The notes under the pieces were generated by a model, which worked only from the letters and a program-made list of their open reading frames with translations, was not told where the DNA came from and made no database searches. A stretch of DNA of 64,000 nt, taken from Stutzerimonas azotifigens. Its GTDB lineage: Bacteria > Pseudomonadota > Gammaproteobacteria > Pseudomonadales > Pseudomonadaceae. A program made the translations under genes and the position numbers. Below, piece by piece: positions 53,341-63,902 of this stretch; within the stretch, counting starts at the first letter, position 1, and each line of letters opens with the position of its first letter. The stretch covers positions 496,001-560,000 of the forward strand of contig NZ_JAAMRF010000003.1 in assembly GCF_013522725.1 (NCBI RefSeq), written 5' to 3'.

Positions 53341-54366
53341 ATGCTTGTGCTGGGTCTGGAAACGTCCTGCGATGAAACCGGCGTCGCGCTCTACGACAGC
53401 GAGCGCGGCCTCTTGGCCGACGCGCTTTTCAGTCAGATCGACCTGCATCGAGTATTCGGTGGCGTGGTGCCGGAGCTGGCTTCGCGCGATCACGTCAAGC
53501 GCATGTTGCCGCTCATCCGACAGGTGCTCGACGAGGCTGGCCGACAGGCGGTCGATGTCGATGCGGTCGCTTACACCGCGGGCCCCGGGTTGGTAGGTGC
53601 GTTGCTGGTGGGGGCATCCTGTGCCCAGGCGTTGGCCCTGGCCTGGGGCGTTCCGGCGCTTGGCGTGCACCATATGGAAGGTCATCTGCTGGCGCCGATG
53701 CTCGAGGAGCAGCCACCGGCGTTTCCGTTCGTCGCCTTGCTGGTCTCGGGCGGCCATACCCAGCTGGTTCGCGTCGATGGCATTGGGCGTTACGAGTTGC
53801 TGGGCGAGTCGGTGGACGACGCCGCCGGCGAAGCGTTCGACAAGACCGCCAAGTTGATGGGCCTGCCGTACCCGGGCGGTCCCGAGATTGCGCGCCTGGC
53901 CGAGCAGGGCGTCGCCGGGCGCTTCGTCTTTCCGCGGCCGATGACCGATCGTCCGGGGCTCGACTTCAGCTTCAGCGGCCTAAAGACCTTCACCCTCAAT
54001 ACCTGGCAGCAGTGCCGTGAGGCCGGAGACGACAGCGAGCAGACCCGCTGCGACATCGCTCTGGCATTCCAGCAGGCCGTGGTCGAGACCTTGACTATCA
54101 AATGCCGAAGGGCGTTGAAGCAGACCGGGCTGAAAAGCCTGGTGATCGCCGGGGGAGTGAGCGCCAATCGCTCGCTGCGCCAGGGGCTGGAAACGATGCT
54201 CGGTGAGTTCAAAGGCAAGGTGTTCTATGCGCGCCCCCGCTTCTGCACCGATAACGGTGCGATGATCGCCTATGCCGGTTGCCAGCGTTTGCTCGCCGGG
54301 CAGCATGAAGGCCCCGAAATTCAGGTGCAGGCGCGCTGGCCGATGGAGCAGTTGCAGCCGGTCTGA
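53341..54366 (+). CDS. tsaD: tRNA N6-threonylcarbamoyladenosine synthase subunit TsaD
   Basis: The 341-residue enzyme transfers the threonylcarbamoyl group to A37 of ANN-decoding tRNAs, with TsaB and TsaE. Metal ligands His111 and His115 are seen in VHHMEGH, and the nucleotide loop in VSGGHTQLV. The N-terminus [19 protein letters not shown] is typical of the family. It is divergent from rpsU, as in other Pseudomonas. Confidence 0.97.
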   Translation: MLVLGLETSCDETGVALYDSERGLLADALFSQIDLHRVFGGVVPELASRDHVKRMLPLIRQVLDEAGRQAVDVDAVAYTAGPGLVGALLVGASCAQALALAWGVPALGVHHMEGHLLAPMLEEQPPAFPFVALLVSGGHTQLVRVDGIGRYELLGESVDDAAGEAFDKTAKLMGLPYPGGPEIARLAEQGVAGRFVFPRPMTDRPGLDFSFSGLKTFTLNTWQQCREAGDDSEQTRCDIALAFQQAVVETLTIKCRRALKQTGLKSLVIAGGVSANRSLRQGLETMLGEFKGKVFYARPRFCTDNGAMIAYAGCQRLLAGQHEGPEIQVQARWPMEQLQPV

Positions 54367-54378
54367 AGGGTTTGCGGG

Positions 54379-54957
54379 TCAGAAGTGGCGCTCGCGTCCG
54401 GCCAGCAGGTCGCGCAGATTGCTTCGGTGTCGCCAGATCACCAGGCAGGCGAGCAGCGCCATCGGAAACAGGGCAGCCGGCTGTTGCCAGGCGAGCAACG
54501 GAAGGGTCAGCGGCAGGGCGCTCAGTGCTGCCACCGAGCTGGTACGGGTGAGCGAGAACACGAGCAACCAGCAAGCCAGCGACAGCAGTGCGGCGGGCGG
54601 GTAGAGCCCGAGCAGGGCGCCAGCAGCGGTGGCAACGCCCTTGCCGCCACGGAAGCGAAAGTACAGCGGGTACAGGTGGCCGCAGACCGCCGCCAGGCCG
54701 ATCCAGGCTTGTTGCTGCGTGTTCTGATCCAGCCGGGCGGCAAGCAGGACGGGCAGCAGGCCTTTGCATAGGTCGCCGAGCAGCGTGGCGATCGCCAGGC
54801 GCTTGCCGGCCAGGCGGAGCATGTTGGTGGCACCCGGGTTGCCGGAGCCGCCGACGCGAGGATCTGGCATGCCTGCCAGGCGACTGAGCACAATGGCGAA
54901 TGACAGCGAGCCGAGCAGGTAGGCGAGCAGAGTCAGCAGCCAGAACATGAATTCCAT
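54379..54957 (-). CDS. plsY: Glycerol-3-phosphate acyltransferase PlsY
   Basis: The 192-residue inner-membrane enzyme with about five hydrophobic segments uses acyl-phosphate to acylate glycerol 3-phosphate, the first step of phospholipid synthesis with PlsX. The cytoplasmic motifs [14 protein letters not shown] and [14 protein letters not shown] are intact. It converges on tsaD with a 12-base gap and is divergent from folB. Confidence 0.96.
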   Translation of the reverse strand: MEFMFWLLTLLAYLLGSLSFAIVLSRLAGMPDPRVGGSGNPGATNMLRLAGKRLAIATLLGDLCKGLLPVLLAARLDQNTQQQAWIGLAAVCGHLYPLYFRFRGGKGVATAAGALLGLYPPAALLSLACWLLVFSLTRTSSVAALSALPLTLPLLAWQQPAALFPMALLACLVIWRHRSNLRDLLAGRERHF

Positions 54958-55022
54958 CCGGGGCAGGGAGCCCTGAGTCTAGCGGCGCCCCGAGGGGTTT
55001 GTCGTGTGTAGGAGAACGATGC

Positions 55023-55376
55023 GTGGATAGGGTTTTCATCGAAGGGCTCGAAGTCGACACCCTGATCGGTGCATACGACTGGGAACGTGGCATCCGCCAG
55101 TGCCTGCGGCTCGACCTGACCCTGGGCTGGGACATTCGCCCGGCGGCGCAGAACGATGAGCTGGACAAAGCGCTCGATTATGCCCGGGTCGTCGAGTCCA
55201 TCGACCGCTTCGCCGACCAGGCACGCTTCGAACTGGTGGAAACCTTCGCCGAACGGCTGGCCGCCAGCCTGATGAGCGAATTCGGCATCGTCTGGCTGCG
55301 ACTGCGGGTGACCAAGCCGGGCGTCAACCCTCGCGCGGCCGCGCTGGGCGTGGAGATCGAACGCGGATGTCGCTGA
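55023..55376 (+). CDS. folB: Dihydroneopterin aldolase FolB
   Basis: The 117-residue enzyme of folate synthesis converts dihydroneopterin to hydroxymethyl-dihydropterin. FIEGLEVDTLIGAYDWERGIRQ at the start, and the conserved Tyr/Glu/Lys set (LDYARVVESI; LRVTKPGV), fit the family. GTG 55023 is chosen because TAGGAG lies 8 bases upstream and the N-terminus then matches other FolB proteins. It overlaps folK by 10 bases. Confidence 0.93.
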   Translation: MDRVFIEGLEVDTLIGAYDWERGIRQCLRLDLTLGWDIRPAAQNDELDKALDYARVVESIDRFADQARFELVETFAERLAASLMSEFGIVWLRLRVTKPGVNPRAAALGVEIERGCR

Positions 55377-55921
55377 CGCCGGTATTGTTGGGCCTGGGAA
55401 GCAACATCGCTCGGGAAAGGCATCTGCTCGCAGGTCTCGAAGCCCTGAGCGAGGTGCTGGCCGGGATGCGCTGCTCGCCGGTGTTCGAAAGCCTGGCGGT
55501 GGGCATCAAGAGCGGCAATTTCTATAACCTGGTGGTGCATGGCTTCACTGCCCTGCCATTACTTGAACTCGACCGCCGGCTCAAGTTCATCGAGGCGGAC
55601 AACGGTCGTTATGCGCCCGACCGCAAAGGGCTGCCGTTGGACATCGACGTGCTGACGTACGGCGACCGGGCAGGCCAGTTCGATGGCTTGCTGCTGCCAC
55701 GCCCGGAGATACTGAAAAACGCCTTCGTCCTGTGGCCGCTGGCCCTGCTGGAGCCGGGTATGCGTCATCCGGGCGTGGGTCGTTCGTTTGCCGAGCTTTG
55801 GGCGGCTACATCCATCGATCAGCAGCTCTGGCCGGTACCGTTCCAATGGCGCGGCCTGGAATTGACACCGAGCGCGCTGATAAAGGCGTATCCCCGGCCG
55901 GACACTGACGGTTTCCCGTAG
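55367..55921 (+). CDS. folK: Hydroxymethyl-dihydropterin pyrophosphokinase FolK-like
   Basis: The 184-residue HPPK-type protein carries out the next step after FolB, transferring pyrophosphate from ATP. The opening VLLGLGSNIARERHLLAGLEAL and the central RYAPDRKGLPLDIDVLTYGD (the family signature, DxDxLxYG) are present. It is somewhat divergent in the C-terminal third. The FolB-FolK coupling supports the folate assignment. Confidence 0.9.
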   Translation: MSLTPVLLGLGSNIARERHLLAGLEALSEVLAGMRCSPVFESLAVGIKSGNFYNLVVHGFTALPLLELDRRLKFIEADNGRYAPDRKGLPLDIDVLTYGDRAGQFDGLLLPRPEILKNAFVLWPLALLEPGMRHPGVGRSFAELWAATSIDQQLWPVPFQWRGLELTPSALIKAYPRPDTDGFP

Positions 55922-55925
55922 CGCC

Positions 55926-55954
55926 TGAAGCCCGCCCTTGCGCCAGAGGCTTCA
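55926..55954. terminator. Hairpin between convergent folK and cca
   Basis: TGAAGCC (55926-55932) and GGCTTCA (55948-55954) are perfect arms in the 30-base space between the convergent stops, so one stem could serve both directions. Confidence 0.4.
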
Positions 55955-57139
55955 AGCGTCGCCTTCATAGCCCGCTCGATAGGCCCTGAGCGCCTCGAGC
56001 CGTTCGCGCTTGATCGCCTCGCCCAATGCTGCGCCCTGAAAGCCTCGCTCCATCAGTTGATCGACGCGCACCGAGCGTGCGGCCTGAGCGGCTTGGCGCA
56101 GGTAATCGGCTTGCCGGCGGACCGCATCGATCTGGTCGGCCCGCGCAAAGGCATCCATTTCGCAGACGGCTAGGAACTGCTCGAAACGGTCGGGGCGCCG
56201 GTAGATATCGAAGTGCTGCAGCAGGGCGAGCAGGGTATCGGCCTCGAGCGCCGTCGCCTGTCGGGCCTGGGCGTGGAACTCGCCGCTGAGCCGGGCCAGT
56301 TCCTGGCAGTCGCGTGGCACTTTCAACCGTTGGCTGATCGCATCGAGTTGCCGGGTGTCGGCCCGCTTGGGCTCGGTTTCAGTTGTCTGTTGCGAGGCGA
56401 GCCCGAGCAACAGACAAGCCCAGCGCACCGGCAATGGTTGCTCATGCTGCGCGCACCGGCGCAGGACGCGCAGCAGTTGCTCGCCGGCGTGGCCTGGGAA
56501 CAGGGCATCGAGCTCGGGCAGCATCCGAGCCAGCGCGCCGCAGTCGCGCAGCACCTGGACGAACACATCGGGGCGCGGCTCCATCAGCGCGCGAGATATT
56601 TCCTTCCAGCTACGCTCCGCGGTCAGTGCCTCCAGCTCGCCGGATTCGGCCAGTCGGCGCATCAGCTCGAGCGTCTCGTCGGCGACCCTGAAGCCCAGCT
56701 CGTGGTAACGGGCGGCGAAGCGCGCGACGCGCAGGACTCGCAGCGGGTCCTCGGCAAACGCGGGGGAAACGTGGCGCAGCAGGCGGGCGGCGAGGTCGCG
56801 CTGCCCACCGTAAGGGTCCACCAACGTGCCGCGATCGTCTTCGGCAATGGCGTTGATGGTCAGGTCGCGGCGGATGAGATCGTCTTCGAGGGTGACGTCC
56901 GGGCTGGCGTAAAAGGTGAAGCCGCCGTAGCCGCGCCCGCTCTTGCGCTCGGTGCGGGCCAGCGCATATTCCTCGCCGCTTTCGGGGTGCAAAAAGACCG
57001 GGAAATCCGCGCCGACCGGGCGGTAACCCAGGGCCTGCATCTCTTCGGCCGTTGCGCCGACCACCACCCAGTCCACTTCTGTGACCGGTCTGTCCAACAG
57101 ACGGTCACGTACCGCGCCGCCCACCTTGTATATCTGCAT
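55952..57139 (-). CDS. cca: CCA-adding tRNA nucleotidyltransferase
   Basis: The 395-residue class II enzyme adds or repairs the 3' CCA of tRNAs. The nucleotidyltransferase motif [11 protein letters not shown] opens the protein, followed by [23 protein letters not shown] and the [12 protein letters not shown] strand. The C-terminal HD phosphohydrolase domain of E. coli Cca is not visible, so this is the form without it. ATG 57139 has GGAGG 5 bases upstream; a GTG two codons earlier is less likely. Confidence 0.93.
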   Translation of the reverse strand: MQIYKVGGAVRDRLLDRPVTEVDWVVVGATAEEMQALGYRPVGADFPVFLHPESGEEYALARTERKSGRGYGGFTFYASPDVTLEDDLIRRDLTINAIAEDDRGTLVDPYGGQRDLAARLLRHVSPAFAEDPLRVLRVARFAARYHELGFRVADETLELMRRLAESGELEALTAERSWKEISRALMEPRPDVFVQVLRDCGALARMLPELDALFPGHAGEQLLRVLRRCAQHEQPLPVRWACLLLGLASQQTTETEPKRADTRQLDAISQRLKVPRDCQELARLSGEFHAQARQATALEADTLLALLQHFDIYRRPDRFEQFLAVCEMDAFARADQIDAVRRQADYLRQAAQAARSVRVDQLMERGFQGAALGEAIKRERLEALRAYRAGYEGDA

Positions 57140-57173
57140 GCTCACCTCCGTAGCACTGCAGGATAAGGCACAA

Positions 57174-57190
57174 GCTCGGCGATGCCGAGC
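57174..57190 (-). terminator. Hairpin after spoVR-like gene
   Basis: GCTCGGC (57174-57180) and GCCGAGC (57184-57190) with a GAT loop, 41 bases beyond the spoVR-like stop on the minus strand. There is no U-tract. Confidence 0.4.
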
Positions 57191-57230
57191 GGCAGGCGCG
57201 TGGGGTGGCGTACCCCACCCGTGGTGAGCG

Positions 57231-58781
57231 CTAGATCGGCGGAATGGCCAGGTCCAGGCGGGGGAAGTGGCTTTCGGATTCCGCGTCGGTACGCGGCGGC
57301 ATGTGCTGGGTGGTGATCAGTCGATCGTCCTGGCGTGATTCCAGATGCACATCGAACCCCCAGAGACGATGCAGGTGCTTGAGCACGTCTTCGGTGGACT
57401 TTCCCAGCGGTTTGCGGTCGTGCTGTTGATGACGCAGCGTCAGCGAACGGTCGCCGCGCCGGTCCACATTCCAGACCTGCACGTTGGGCTCGCGATTGCC
57501 GAGGTTGTATTGCGCCGCCAGCAGTTCGCGAATGGTGCGATAGCCGCTGTCGTCATGGATGGCAGGCACCAGGAGATCCTCGCGGCTGTCGTCGTCGAGG
57601 ATGCTGAACAGCTTCAGATCGCGGATCACCTTGGGTGAGAGGAACTGCAGGATGAAGCTCTCGTCCTTGAAGTTGTTCATTGCGAACTTGACCGTGGTCA
57701 GCCAGTCGCTGCCGGCGATGTCGGGAAACCAGCGCTGGTCTTCCTCGGTGGGATTCTCGCAGATGCGCCGGATGTCCTGGTACATGGCGAACCCCAGGGT
57801 GTAGGGGTTGATGCCGCTGTAGTAGGGGCTGTCGAAGCCCGGCTGGTAGATGACGCTGGTGTGCGAAGTGAGGAACTCCAGCATGAAGCCGTCGGTGACC
57901 AGGCCCTCATCGTAGAGGTCGTTCATCAGCGTGTAGTGCCAGAAGGTCGCCCAACCTTCGTTCATCACCTGGGTCTGACGCTGCGGATAGAAGTACTGCG
58001 CGATCTTGCGCACGATGCGCACCACTTCGCGTTGCCAAGGCTCGAGCAGTGGCGCGTGCTTTTCGATGAAGTAGAGGATGTTTTCCTGCGGTTCGGCAGG
58101 GAAGCGCTTGTCGTCCGTTTCGCGATCCTTGTCCGCGCCCTTTGGGATGGTGCGCCACAGGTCGTTGATCTGCTTTTGCAGGTGCTCTTCGCGGTCCTTC
58201 TGCCGGCGCCGTTCTTCTTCAGCCGAGATAGGGTAGGGGCGCTTGTAGCGGTCGACCCCATAGTTCATCAGCGCATGGCAGGAGTCGAGCAGGTCCTCGA
58301 CTGCATCGATGCCGTGGCGCTCCTCGCACTGCATGATGTACTGCTTGGCGAACACCAGGTAATCGATGATCGAACTGGCGTCGGTCCAGGTGCGGAACAG
58401 GTAGTTGCCCTTGAAGAAGCTGTTATGGCCATAGCAGGCGTGGGCGATCACCAGCGCCTGCATGGTCATGGTGTTTTCTTCCATCAGGTAGGCGATGCAC
58501 GGATCGGAATTGATCACGATCTCGTACGCCAGTCCCATCTGGCCGCGGCTGTAGTGCTTCTCGGTATGCAGGAATTGTTTGCCGTAGGACCAGTGGTGAT
58601 AACCCAGCGGCATGCCTACCGAGGCGTAGGCATCCATCATCTGCTCGGCGGTGATGACTTCGATCTGGTTGGGATAGGTATCGAGCGCGTAACGCTCGGC
58701 GATCCGTCCGATCTCCCGGTCGTAGGCCTTGATCAGGTCGAAGGTCCATTCCGAACCGGTTGAAATGGGCTGACGCTTCAT
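57231..58781 (-). CDS. SpoVR family protein (YcgB)
   Basis: This 516-residue cytoplasmic protein belongs to the SpoVR/YcgB family. Recognisable stretches are [58 protein letters not shown] and the [12 protein letters not shown] segment. The biochemical function is not established; in enterics it is expressed under RpoS. It is the last gene of the prkA-yeaH-spoVR group, as in other pseudomonads. ATG 58781 is preferred, with GAGGTG 6 bases upstream; a GTG three codons earlier lacks that spacing. Confidence 0.93.
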   Translation of the reverse strand: MKRQPISTGSEWTFDLIKAYDREIGRIAERYALDTYPNQIEVITAEQMMDAYASVGMPLGYHHWSYGKQFLHTEKHYSRGQMGLAYEIVINSDPCIAYLMEENTMTMQALVIAHACYGHNSFFKGNYLFRTWTDASSIIDYLVFAKQYIMQCEERHGIDAVEDLLDSCHALMNYGVDRYKRPYPISAEEERRRQKDREEHLQKQINDLWRTIPKGADKDRETDDKRFPAEPQENILYFIEKHAPLLEPWQREVVRIVRKIAQYFYPQRQTQVMNEGWATFWHYTLMNDLYDEGLVTDGFMLEFLTSHTSVIYQPGFDSPYYSGINPYTLGFAMYQDIRRICENPTEEDQRWFPDIAGSDWLTTVKFAMNNFKDESFILQFLSPKVIRDLKLFSILDDDSREDLLVPAIHDDSGYRTIRELLAAQYNLGNREPNVQVWNVDRRGDRSLTLRHQQHDRKPLGKSTEDVLKHLHRLWGFDVHLESRQDDRLITTQHMPPRTDAESESHFPRLDLAIPPI

Positions 58782-58812
58782 ACTGCGCACCTCGCTTCAT
58801 GCGCCCGCTGGA

Positions 58813-60081
58813 TCAAGCCAGCCGGCGCTGGAACAGCTCGCGGAATACCGGGTAGATATCGCTGGCCGACACCAACTGCTGTTGGGCGAAGGAGTCGCCG
58901 AACGCTTCGCACACCTGGTTATATTCGTACCACAACGCCTGATGTTCGCGAGGGGTGATTTCCACATAGGTGTAGTACTGGACGAACGGCATGATCTGGT
59001 TGATCAGGATGTCCCGGCAGATGGGCGAATCATCGTTCCAGTTGTCGCCATCCGAGGCTTGGGCGCCGTAAATGTTCCATTCGCCGACCGGGTAGCGCTC
59101 GGCCATGATCTCCTGCATCAGCTTCAACGCACTGGAGACGATGGTGCCGCCAGTTTCCCGGCTGTAGAAGAACTCTTCCTCGTCGACTTCCTTGGCGCTG
59201 GTGTGGTGACGGATGAACACCACGTCGATCTTGTCGTAGTTCCGCTTGAGGAACAGGTACAACAGGATGAAGAAGCGCTTGGCGATGTCCTTGGTCGCCT
59301 GCGTCATCGAGCCCGACACGTCCATCAGGCAGAACATCACGGCTTTCGAACTGGGATTGGGCTGCTTGCTCAGCAGGTTGTACTTGAGATCGAAGGTGTC
59401 GAGAAAAGGGACGCGCTTGACCCGCGCCTGCAGTCGCTCGATTTCCGCTTCGGTCGCCTGGATGTCGCTGAAATTGTCCGGCTCCTCGAGCTTCAGGCGT
59501 TCGAGTTCGGCTTTCAGTTCACGCAGTTTGGCGCGGCTGCTGCCCGAGAGGGCGATGCGTCGGGCATGGGCCGAGCGCAGCGTGCGCACGATGTTGATGC
59601 GCGAGGGGTTGCCGTCGCTGCTGATGCCGGCGCGTACGGTTTTGAAGGTTTCGGCGCCGGTCAGGTGTCGCTTGACCAGGTTGGGCAGTTCGAGATCCTC
59701 GAACATGAAGTCGAGAAACTCTTCCTGGGTGATCTGGAAGACAAATTCATCCATGCCTTCGCCGCTGTTGCTGGCCTGGCCGGCGCCCTGACCACCGCCG
59801 CCGCCCTGCGGGCGCGGAATCCGTTCGCCTGCGGTGAATTCCTTGTTGCCGGGATGAACGATGGTCTGGCGTCCCCCGCGGCCGTGATGCAGCACCGGCT
59901 CGTCGATATCGCGGCCGGGAATGCTGATCTGCTCGCCGTGTTCCATGTCGGTGATCGAGCGGCGGCTGACCGCCTCCTCGACCGCTTTCTTGATGTGGCC
60001 ACGGTAGCGCCTGAGGAAGCGCTGGCGGTTAACCGTGCTCTTGTTTTTGCCATTGAGGCGTCGGTCGATCACATAACTCAT
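58813..60081 (-). CDS. DUF444/YeaH family protein
   Basis: The 422-residue protein of the YeaH/YhbH family has a von Willebrand A-like domain in the C-terminal half ([37 protein letters not shown], with the MIDAS-like DxSGS). The N-terminal half is basic and contains the Gly-rich [13 protein letters not shown]. It works with the PrkA kinase encoded upstream. The start at 60081 has GGAGGG upstream, and the N-terminus [15 protein letters not shown] matches the family; a start at 60111 is rejected. Confidence 0.93.
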   Translation of the reverse strand: MSYVIDRRLNGKNKSTVNRQRFLRRYRGHIKKAVEEAVSRRSITDMEHGEQISIPGRDIDEPVLHHGRGGRQTIVHPGNKEFTAGERIPRPQGGGGGQGAGQASNSGEGMDEFVFQITQEEFLDFMFEDLELPNLVKRHLTGAETFKTVRAGISSDGNPSRINIVRTLRSAHARRIALSGSSRAKLRELKAELERLKLEEPDNFSDIQATEAEIERLQARVKRVPFLDTFDLKYNLLSKQPNPSSKAVMFCLMDVSGSMTQATKDIAKRFFILLYLFLKRNYDKIDVVFIRHHTSAKEVDEEEFFYSRETGGTIVSSALKLMQEIMAERYPVGEWNIYGAQASDGDNWNDDSPICRDILINQIMPFVQYYTYVEITPREHQALWYEYNQVCEAFGDSFAQQQLVSASDIYPVFRELFQRRLA

Positions 60082-60166
60082 ACGGGCCCTCCGGGCTGAG
60101 CTGAAAGCCATGAGCCGGAAACCGAAAGCGATCCGCGTTTGCTTCCAGCTTCAGGCTTCCAGCTGC

Positions 60167-62089
60167 TTACTGCGATTTACGGACCCGCAGATACCACTCG
60201 GAGAGCAGGCGGACCTGCTTCTCGGTGTAGCCGCGCTCGACCATGCGTACCACGAAGTCGTTGTGTTTTTGCTGATCCTCCTTGCTGGCTTTTGCGTTGA
60301 AGCTGATGACCGGGAGCAGGTCCTCGGTGTTGGAGAACATCTTCTTCTCGATGACCACCCGCAGCTTCTCGTAGCTGAGCCAGGTAGGGTTCTTCCCGTT
60401 GTTGTTGGCGCGGGCACGCAGCACGAAGTTGACGATCTCGTTGCGGAAGTCCTTCGGGTTGCTGATGCCGGCGGGCTTCTCGATCTTCTCCAGCTCTTCG
60501 TTCAACGCCACGCGGTTGAGGATTTCCCCGGTTTCCGGGTCGCGGTATTCCTGGTCCTGAATCCAGAAGTCGGCGTACAGCACATAGCGGTCGAAGATGT
60601 TTTGCCCGTATTCGCTGTAGGACTCCAGGTACGCGGTCTGGATCTCCTTGCCGATGAATTCGATATAGCGCGGCGCCAGATACTCCTTGATGTAGCGCAG
60701 GTAGCGTTCACGGACTTCGGCGGGGAACTGCTCCTGCTCGATTTGCTGTTCGAGCACATAGAGCAGGTGGACCGGGTTGGCGGCGATCTCGTGGGGGTCG
60801 AAGTTGAATACCTTCGACAGGATCTTGAAGGCGAAGCGCGTCGACAGGCCGTTCATGCCTTCATCGACGCCGGCCGAGTCGCGGTATTCCTGGATCGACT
60901 TTGCCTTGGGGTCGGTGTCCTTGAGGTTTTCACCGTCATAGACGCGCATCTTCGAATAGATGTTGGAGTTTTCCGGCTCCTTCAGGCGCGACAGCACCGA
61001 GAACTGGGCGAGCATCTTCAGCGTGTCGGGGGCGCAATGGGCGCGCGACAGGGAGCTGTTCACCAGCAGCTTGTCGTAGATCTTGACCTCATCCGACACG
61101 CGCAGGCAGTAGGGCACCTTGACGATATAGATGCGGTCGATGAAGGCCTCGTTGTTCTTGTTGTTGCGGAAGGTGTGCCATTCCGACTCGTTGGAGTGGG
61201 CCAGCAGGATGCCATTGAAGGGAATCGCTCCGAGGCCTTCGGTGCTGTTGTAGTTGCCTTCCTGGGTCGCGGTGAGCAGCGGGTGCAGCACCTTGATCGG
61301 CGCCTTGAACATCTCGACGAATTCCATCAGGCCTTGGTTGGCCCGGCACAGCGCGCCCGAGTAGCTGTAAGCGTCGGCATCGTTCTGTGGAAATTCCTCG
61401 AGTTTGCGGATATCGACCTTGCCGACCAGGGCTGAAATGTCCTGGTTGTTCTCGTCGCCCGGCTCGGTCTTGGCCACGGCGATCTGGTTAAGGATCGAGG
61501 GATAGAGCTTGACCACGCGGAACTGGCTGATGTCGCCGCCAAACTCCTGCAGCCGCTTGGTGGCCCAGGGCGACATGATGGAGTTGAGATAGCGTTGCGG
61601 AATGCCGTAGTCCTCCTCGAGGATCTGGGCGTCTTCGGCCGGGTTGAACAGCCCCAGCGGGGATTCGAATACCGGTGAGCCCTTGATGGCGTAGAAGGGC
61701 ACGCGCTCCATCAACTGTTTGAGCTTTTCAGCCAGGGAGGACTTGCCTCCGCCGACCGGGCCCAGCAGATAGAGGATCTGTTTCTTCTCTTCCAGGCCCT
61801 GAGCGGCATGGCGGAAGTAGGAGACGATCTGCTCGATGCAGTCTTCCATGCCATGGAAGTCCGCGAATGCCGGGTAACGGCGAATCACCTTGTTGGAAAA
61901 GATGCGCGACATGCGCGGGTCGGTGGAGGTATCGAGGAGTTCGGGTTCGCCGATTGCCATGAGCAGCCGCTCGGCCGCCGAGGCGTAGGTGCTGGGCTCC
62001 TGCTTGCACAGATCGAGATACTCCTGCAGCGAATATTCTTCCTGGCGTGTCGATTCGAAGCGTTGCTGGAAGTGGCTGAAAATGCTCAT
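60167..62089 (-). CDS. prkA: PrkA family serine protein kinase (YeaG)
   Basis: The 640-residue AAA+-type protein kinase has a P-loop GPVGGGKSS at residues 110-118 and the long C-terminal PrkA kinase region (FPAEVRERYLRYIKEYLAPRYIEF and onward). YeaG is a kinase linked to stationary-phase and nitrogen-stress adaptation in E. coli. GAGGTGA lies 4 bases before the ATG. It is first in the prkA-yeaH-spoVR order. Confidence 0.95.
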   Translation of the reverse strand: MSIFSHFQQRFESTRQEEYSLQEYLDLCKQEPSTYASAAERLLMAIGEPELLDTSTDPRMSRIFSNKVIRRYPAFADFHGMEDCIEQIVSYFRHAAQGLEEKKQILYLLGPVGGGKSSLAEKLKQLMERVPFYAIKGSPVFESPLGLFNPAEDAQILEEDYGIPQRYLNSIMSPWATKRLQEFGGDISQFRVVKLYPSILNQIAVAKTEPGDENNQDISALVGKVDIRKLEEFPQNDADAYSYSGALCRANQGLMEFVEMFKAPIKVLHPLLTATQEGNYNSTEGLGAIPFNGILLAHSNESEWHTFRNNKNNEAFIDRIYIVKVPYCLRVSDEVKIYDKLLVNSSLSRAHCAPDTLKMLAQFSVLSRLKEPENSNIYSKMRVYDGENLKDTDPKAKSIQEYRDSAGVDEGMNGLSTRFAFKILSKVFNFDPHEIAANPVHLLYVLEQQIEQEQFPAEVRERYLRYIKEYLAPRYIEFIGKEIQTAYLESYSEYGQNIFDRYVLYADFWIQDQEYRDPETGEILNRVALNEELEKIEKPAGISNPKDFRNEIVNFVLRARANNNGKNPTWLSYEKLRVVIEKKMFSNTEDLLPVISFNAKASKEDQQKHNDFVVRMVERGYTEKQVRLLSEWYLRVRKSQ

Positions 62090-62321
62090 GACTTCACCTC
62101 GGTCGATGCTAGGGCCGGTGCGATCACGATGTTTTCAGGAGACGACCGACAGAGCCGGCCAAATGGAGTTCCCCCGAACACCCTCATGGTCGAACCAAAG
62201 GCCCAAAAAGCCGGTACGGGCTTTCCAGTATGGATGGCCTGCAGTTAAGGATAGTTCGGTTTCGGTGAATTCAAGTGCGAGGATGTAAATCTGTGTCGCC
62301 GGGCACGTTGCCCGACGAGGG

Positions 62322-62342
62322 AGCCCGCGGGATACGCGGGCT
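62322..62342 (-). terminator. Hairpin after glpE
   Basis: AGCCCGCG (62322-62329) and CGCGGGCT (62335-62342) form a perfect 8-bp stem with a 5-base loop, 14 bases after the glpE stop on the minus strand. No U-tract follows. Confidence 0.5.
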
Positions 62343-62355
62343 GCAAGGGGCGAAA

Positions 62356-62682
62356 TTACTCGTCGGACTGGACGACTTCGCCGGGGAAAGTGCTGCGCCA
62401 GAGCTCAAAGCCGCCATCAAGGCTGTAGACATCGGAAAAGCCCTGGTGGGCCAGGTAGGCGGCCGCGCTCTGGCTCGAGTGGCCGTGATAGCAGGTCACG
62501 ATCAGCGGCTGATCGAAATCGGCGGCGGCGATGAAATCGGGCAACGAGTGGTTGTCCAGGTGGGTGGCGCCGGCGATGTGTCCGCTGGCGAAGCTCTGCG
62601 GGTCGCGAATATCGACGACGACCGCGCCGTTGCTGCGCAGGGTTTGTGCCTGCTCGGGGGCGATTCGTTTGAATTCTGTCAT
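62356..62682 (-). CDS. glpE: Thiosulfate sulfurtransferase GlpE
   Basis: The 108-residue single-domain rhodanese transfers sulfur from thiosulfate to cyanide or thioredoxin. The active-site loop is CYHGHSS with Cys64, the GlpE type. The last two codons overlap the apaH start as an ATGA-type junction. A longer frame starting in apaH is rejected. It is the last gene of the apaG-apaH-glpE unit. Confidence 0.94.
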   Translation of the reverse strand: MTEFKRIAPEQAQTLRSNGAVVVDIRDPQSFASGHIAGATHLDNHSLPDFIAAADFDQPLIVTCYHGHSSQSAAAYLAHQGFSDVYSLDGGFELWRSTFPGEVVQSDE

Positions 62683-63503
62683 GTCGGGATTTCCTCGCAG
62701 TCGCAATGATGCAGTTCGCCACTGTCGACGTTCATCAACGTCATCTCGTTGCCCCAGACGCAGCCGGTATCGAGGGCATAAACGTAGGGTTCGTCGCACT
62801 TGCCTTCCAGCGCGGCCCAATGGCCAAAGATCAGCTTCTGTCCGCGCATTTTGCGATTCGGGTGGCTGAACCATGGTGCGTAGCCGGGAGGGGCCGAATC
62901 GGTGCCTTCTTTGGCGGCGAACTCGAGGGTGCCATCGGCGGTGCAGAAGCGCATGCGGGTGAAATAGTTGGTGATCACGCGCAGGCGCGCCACGCCGTGC
63001 AGGTCCTTGCTCCACTTGGCCGGTTGGTTGCCGTACATGCCATCGAGAAAGGGCAGCAGGGTCTCGTCGTTCTGCAGCGCCTGTTCCACCTCGGCCGCGC
63101 GCCGAAGCGCCTTGGTCAGCGACCACTGGGGCGGAATCCCCGCATGCACCATGGTCACTTTCCGGTCGGCATCGTGGTGCACGAGTTTCTGCCGGCGCAG
63201 CCAGTCGATCAGGTCCGCGCGATCGTCGGCCGTGAGGATGGGCTTGAGGGTATCGTTTTTCTTCATCCGCTCGATATTGTGCGCCACGGCCAGCAAATGA
63301 AAGTCATGGTTACCGAGCACGGTAACGGCCGAGCCGCCCAGATCACGAACGTAGCGCAGCGCTTCGAGGGACTGCGGGCCGCGGTTGACCAGGTCTCCGG
63401 CGAGCCACAGGCAATCGCGCGAAGGGCTGAAATCGACCTGCTTGAGCAGGCAAAGCAGTGGGTCGAGGCAACCCTGCAGGTCGCCGACAGCATAGGTGGT
63501 CAA
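62679..63503 (-). CDS. apaH: Diadenosine tetraphosphatase ApaH
   Basis: The 274-residue metallophosphatase cleaves Ap4A symmetrically to two ADP. Motifs are [22 protein letters not shown] and the C-terminal [10 protein letters not shown]. The start is TTG at 63503, with GGAG 8 bases upstream; no in-frame ATG exists nearby. It overlaps apaG by 4 bases. Confidence 0.96.
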   Translation of the reverse strand: MTTYAVGDLQGCLDPLLCLLKQVDFSPSRDCLWLAGDLVNRGPQSLEALRYVRDLGGSAVTVLGNHDFHLLAVAHNIERMKKNDTLKPILTADDRADLIDWLRRQKLVHHDADRKVTMVHAGIPPQWSLTKALRRAAEVEQALQNDETLLPFLDGMYGNQPAKWSKDLHGVARLRVITNYFTRMRFCTADGTLEFAAKEGTDSAPPGYAPWFSHPNRKMRGQKLIFGHWAALEGKCDEPYVYALDTGCVWGNEMTLMNVDSGELHHCDCEEIPT

Positions 63504-63880
63504 TGCAATGCTCCGGGTACGGCCAGCCGGAACGGCGCGATGACGGCCTCGAATTCACGCCCGTCATCGGCAAGCATGGCGTAACTGCCCTGCATGCTGC
63601 CCACCCGGGTCGCCATCAGTGTGCCGCTGGTGTAGATGTGCCGCTGTCCGGCTGCGATGACCGGCTGTTCGCCGATCACACCGTCGCCGCGGACCTCCTG
63701 AACCTGACCGTCGCCATCGGTGATGATCCAGTGACGCGAAAGCAGCTGGGCAGAGAGCTGGCCTTTGTTTTCGATAGTTACGGTGTAGGCAAAGGCATAG
63801 CGGTTTTGTTCCGGTTGCGATTGCGCCGGCAGGTATTGGGTCGCGACGCTGACGTCTATCCGATAGCGGGAGTCGGTCAT
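63500..63880 (-). CDS. apaG: ApaG family protein
   Basis: The 126-residue single-domain protein has an immunoglobulin-like fold known to bind divalent metals and phosphate compounds. [22 protein letters not shown] and [13 protein letters not shown], with [15 protein letters not shown], are the family core. The start at 63880 has AGAGGATG upstream. It lies between rsmA and apaH as in most gammaproteobacteria. Confidence 0.95.
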   Translation of the reverse strand: MTDSRYRIDVSVATQYLPAQSQPEQNRYAFAYTVTIENKGQLSAQLLSRHWIITDGDGQVQEVRGDGVIGEQPVIAAGQRHIYTSGTLMATRVGSMQGSYAMLADDGREFEAVIAPFRLAVPGALH

Positions 63881-63902
63881 GGCATCCTCTCGATAAGGCG
63901 AG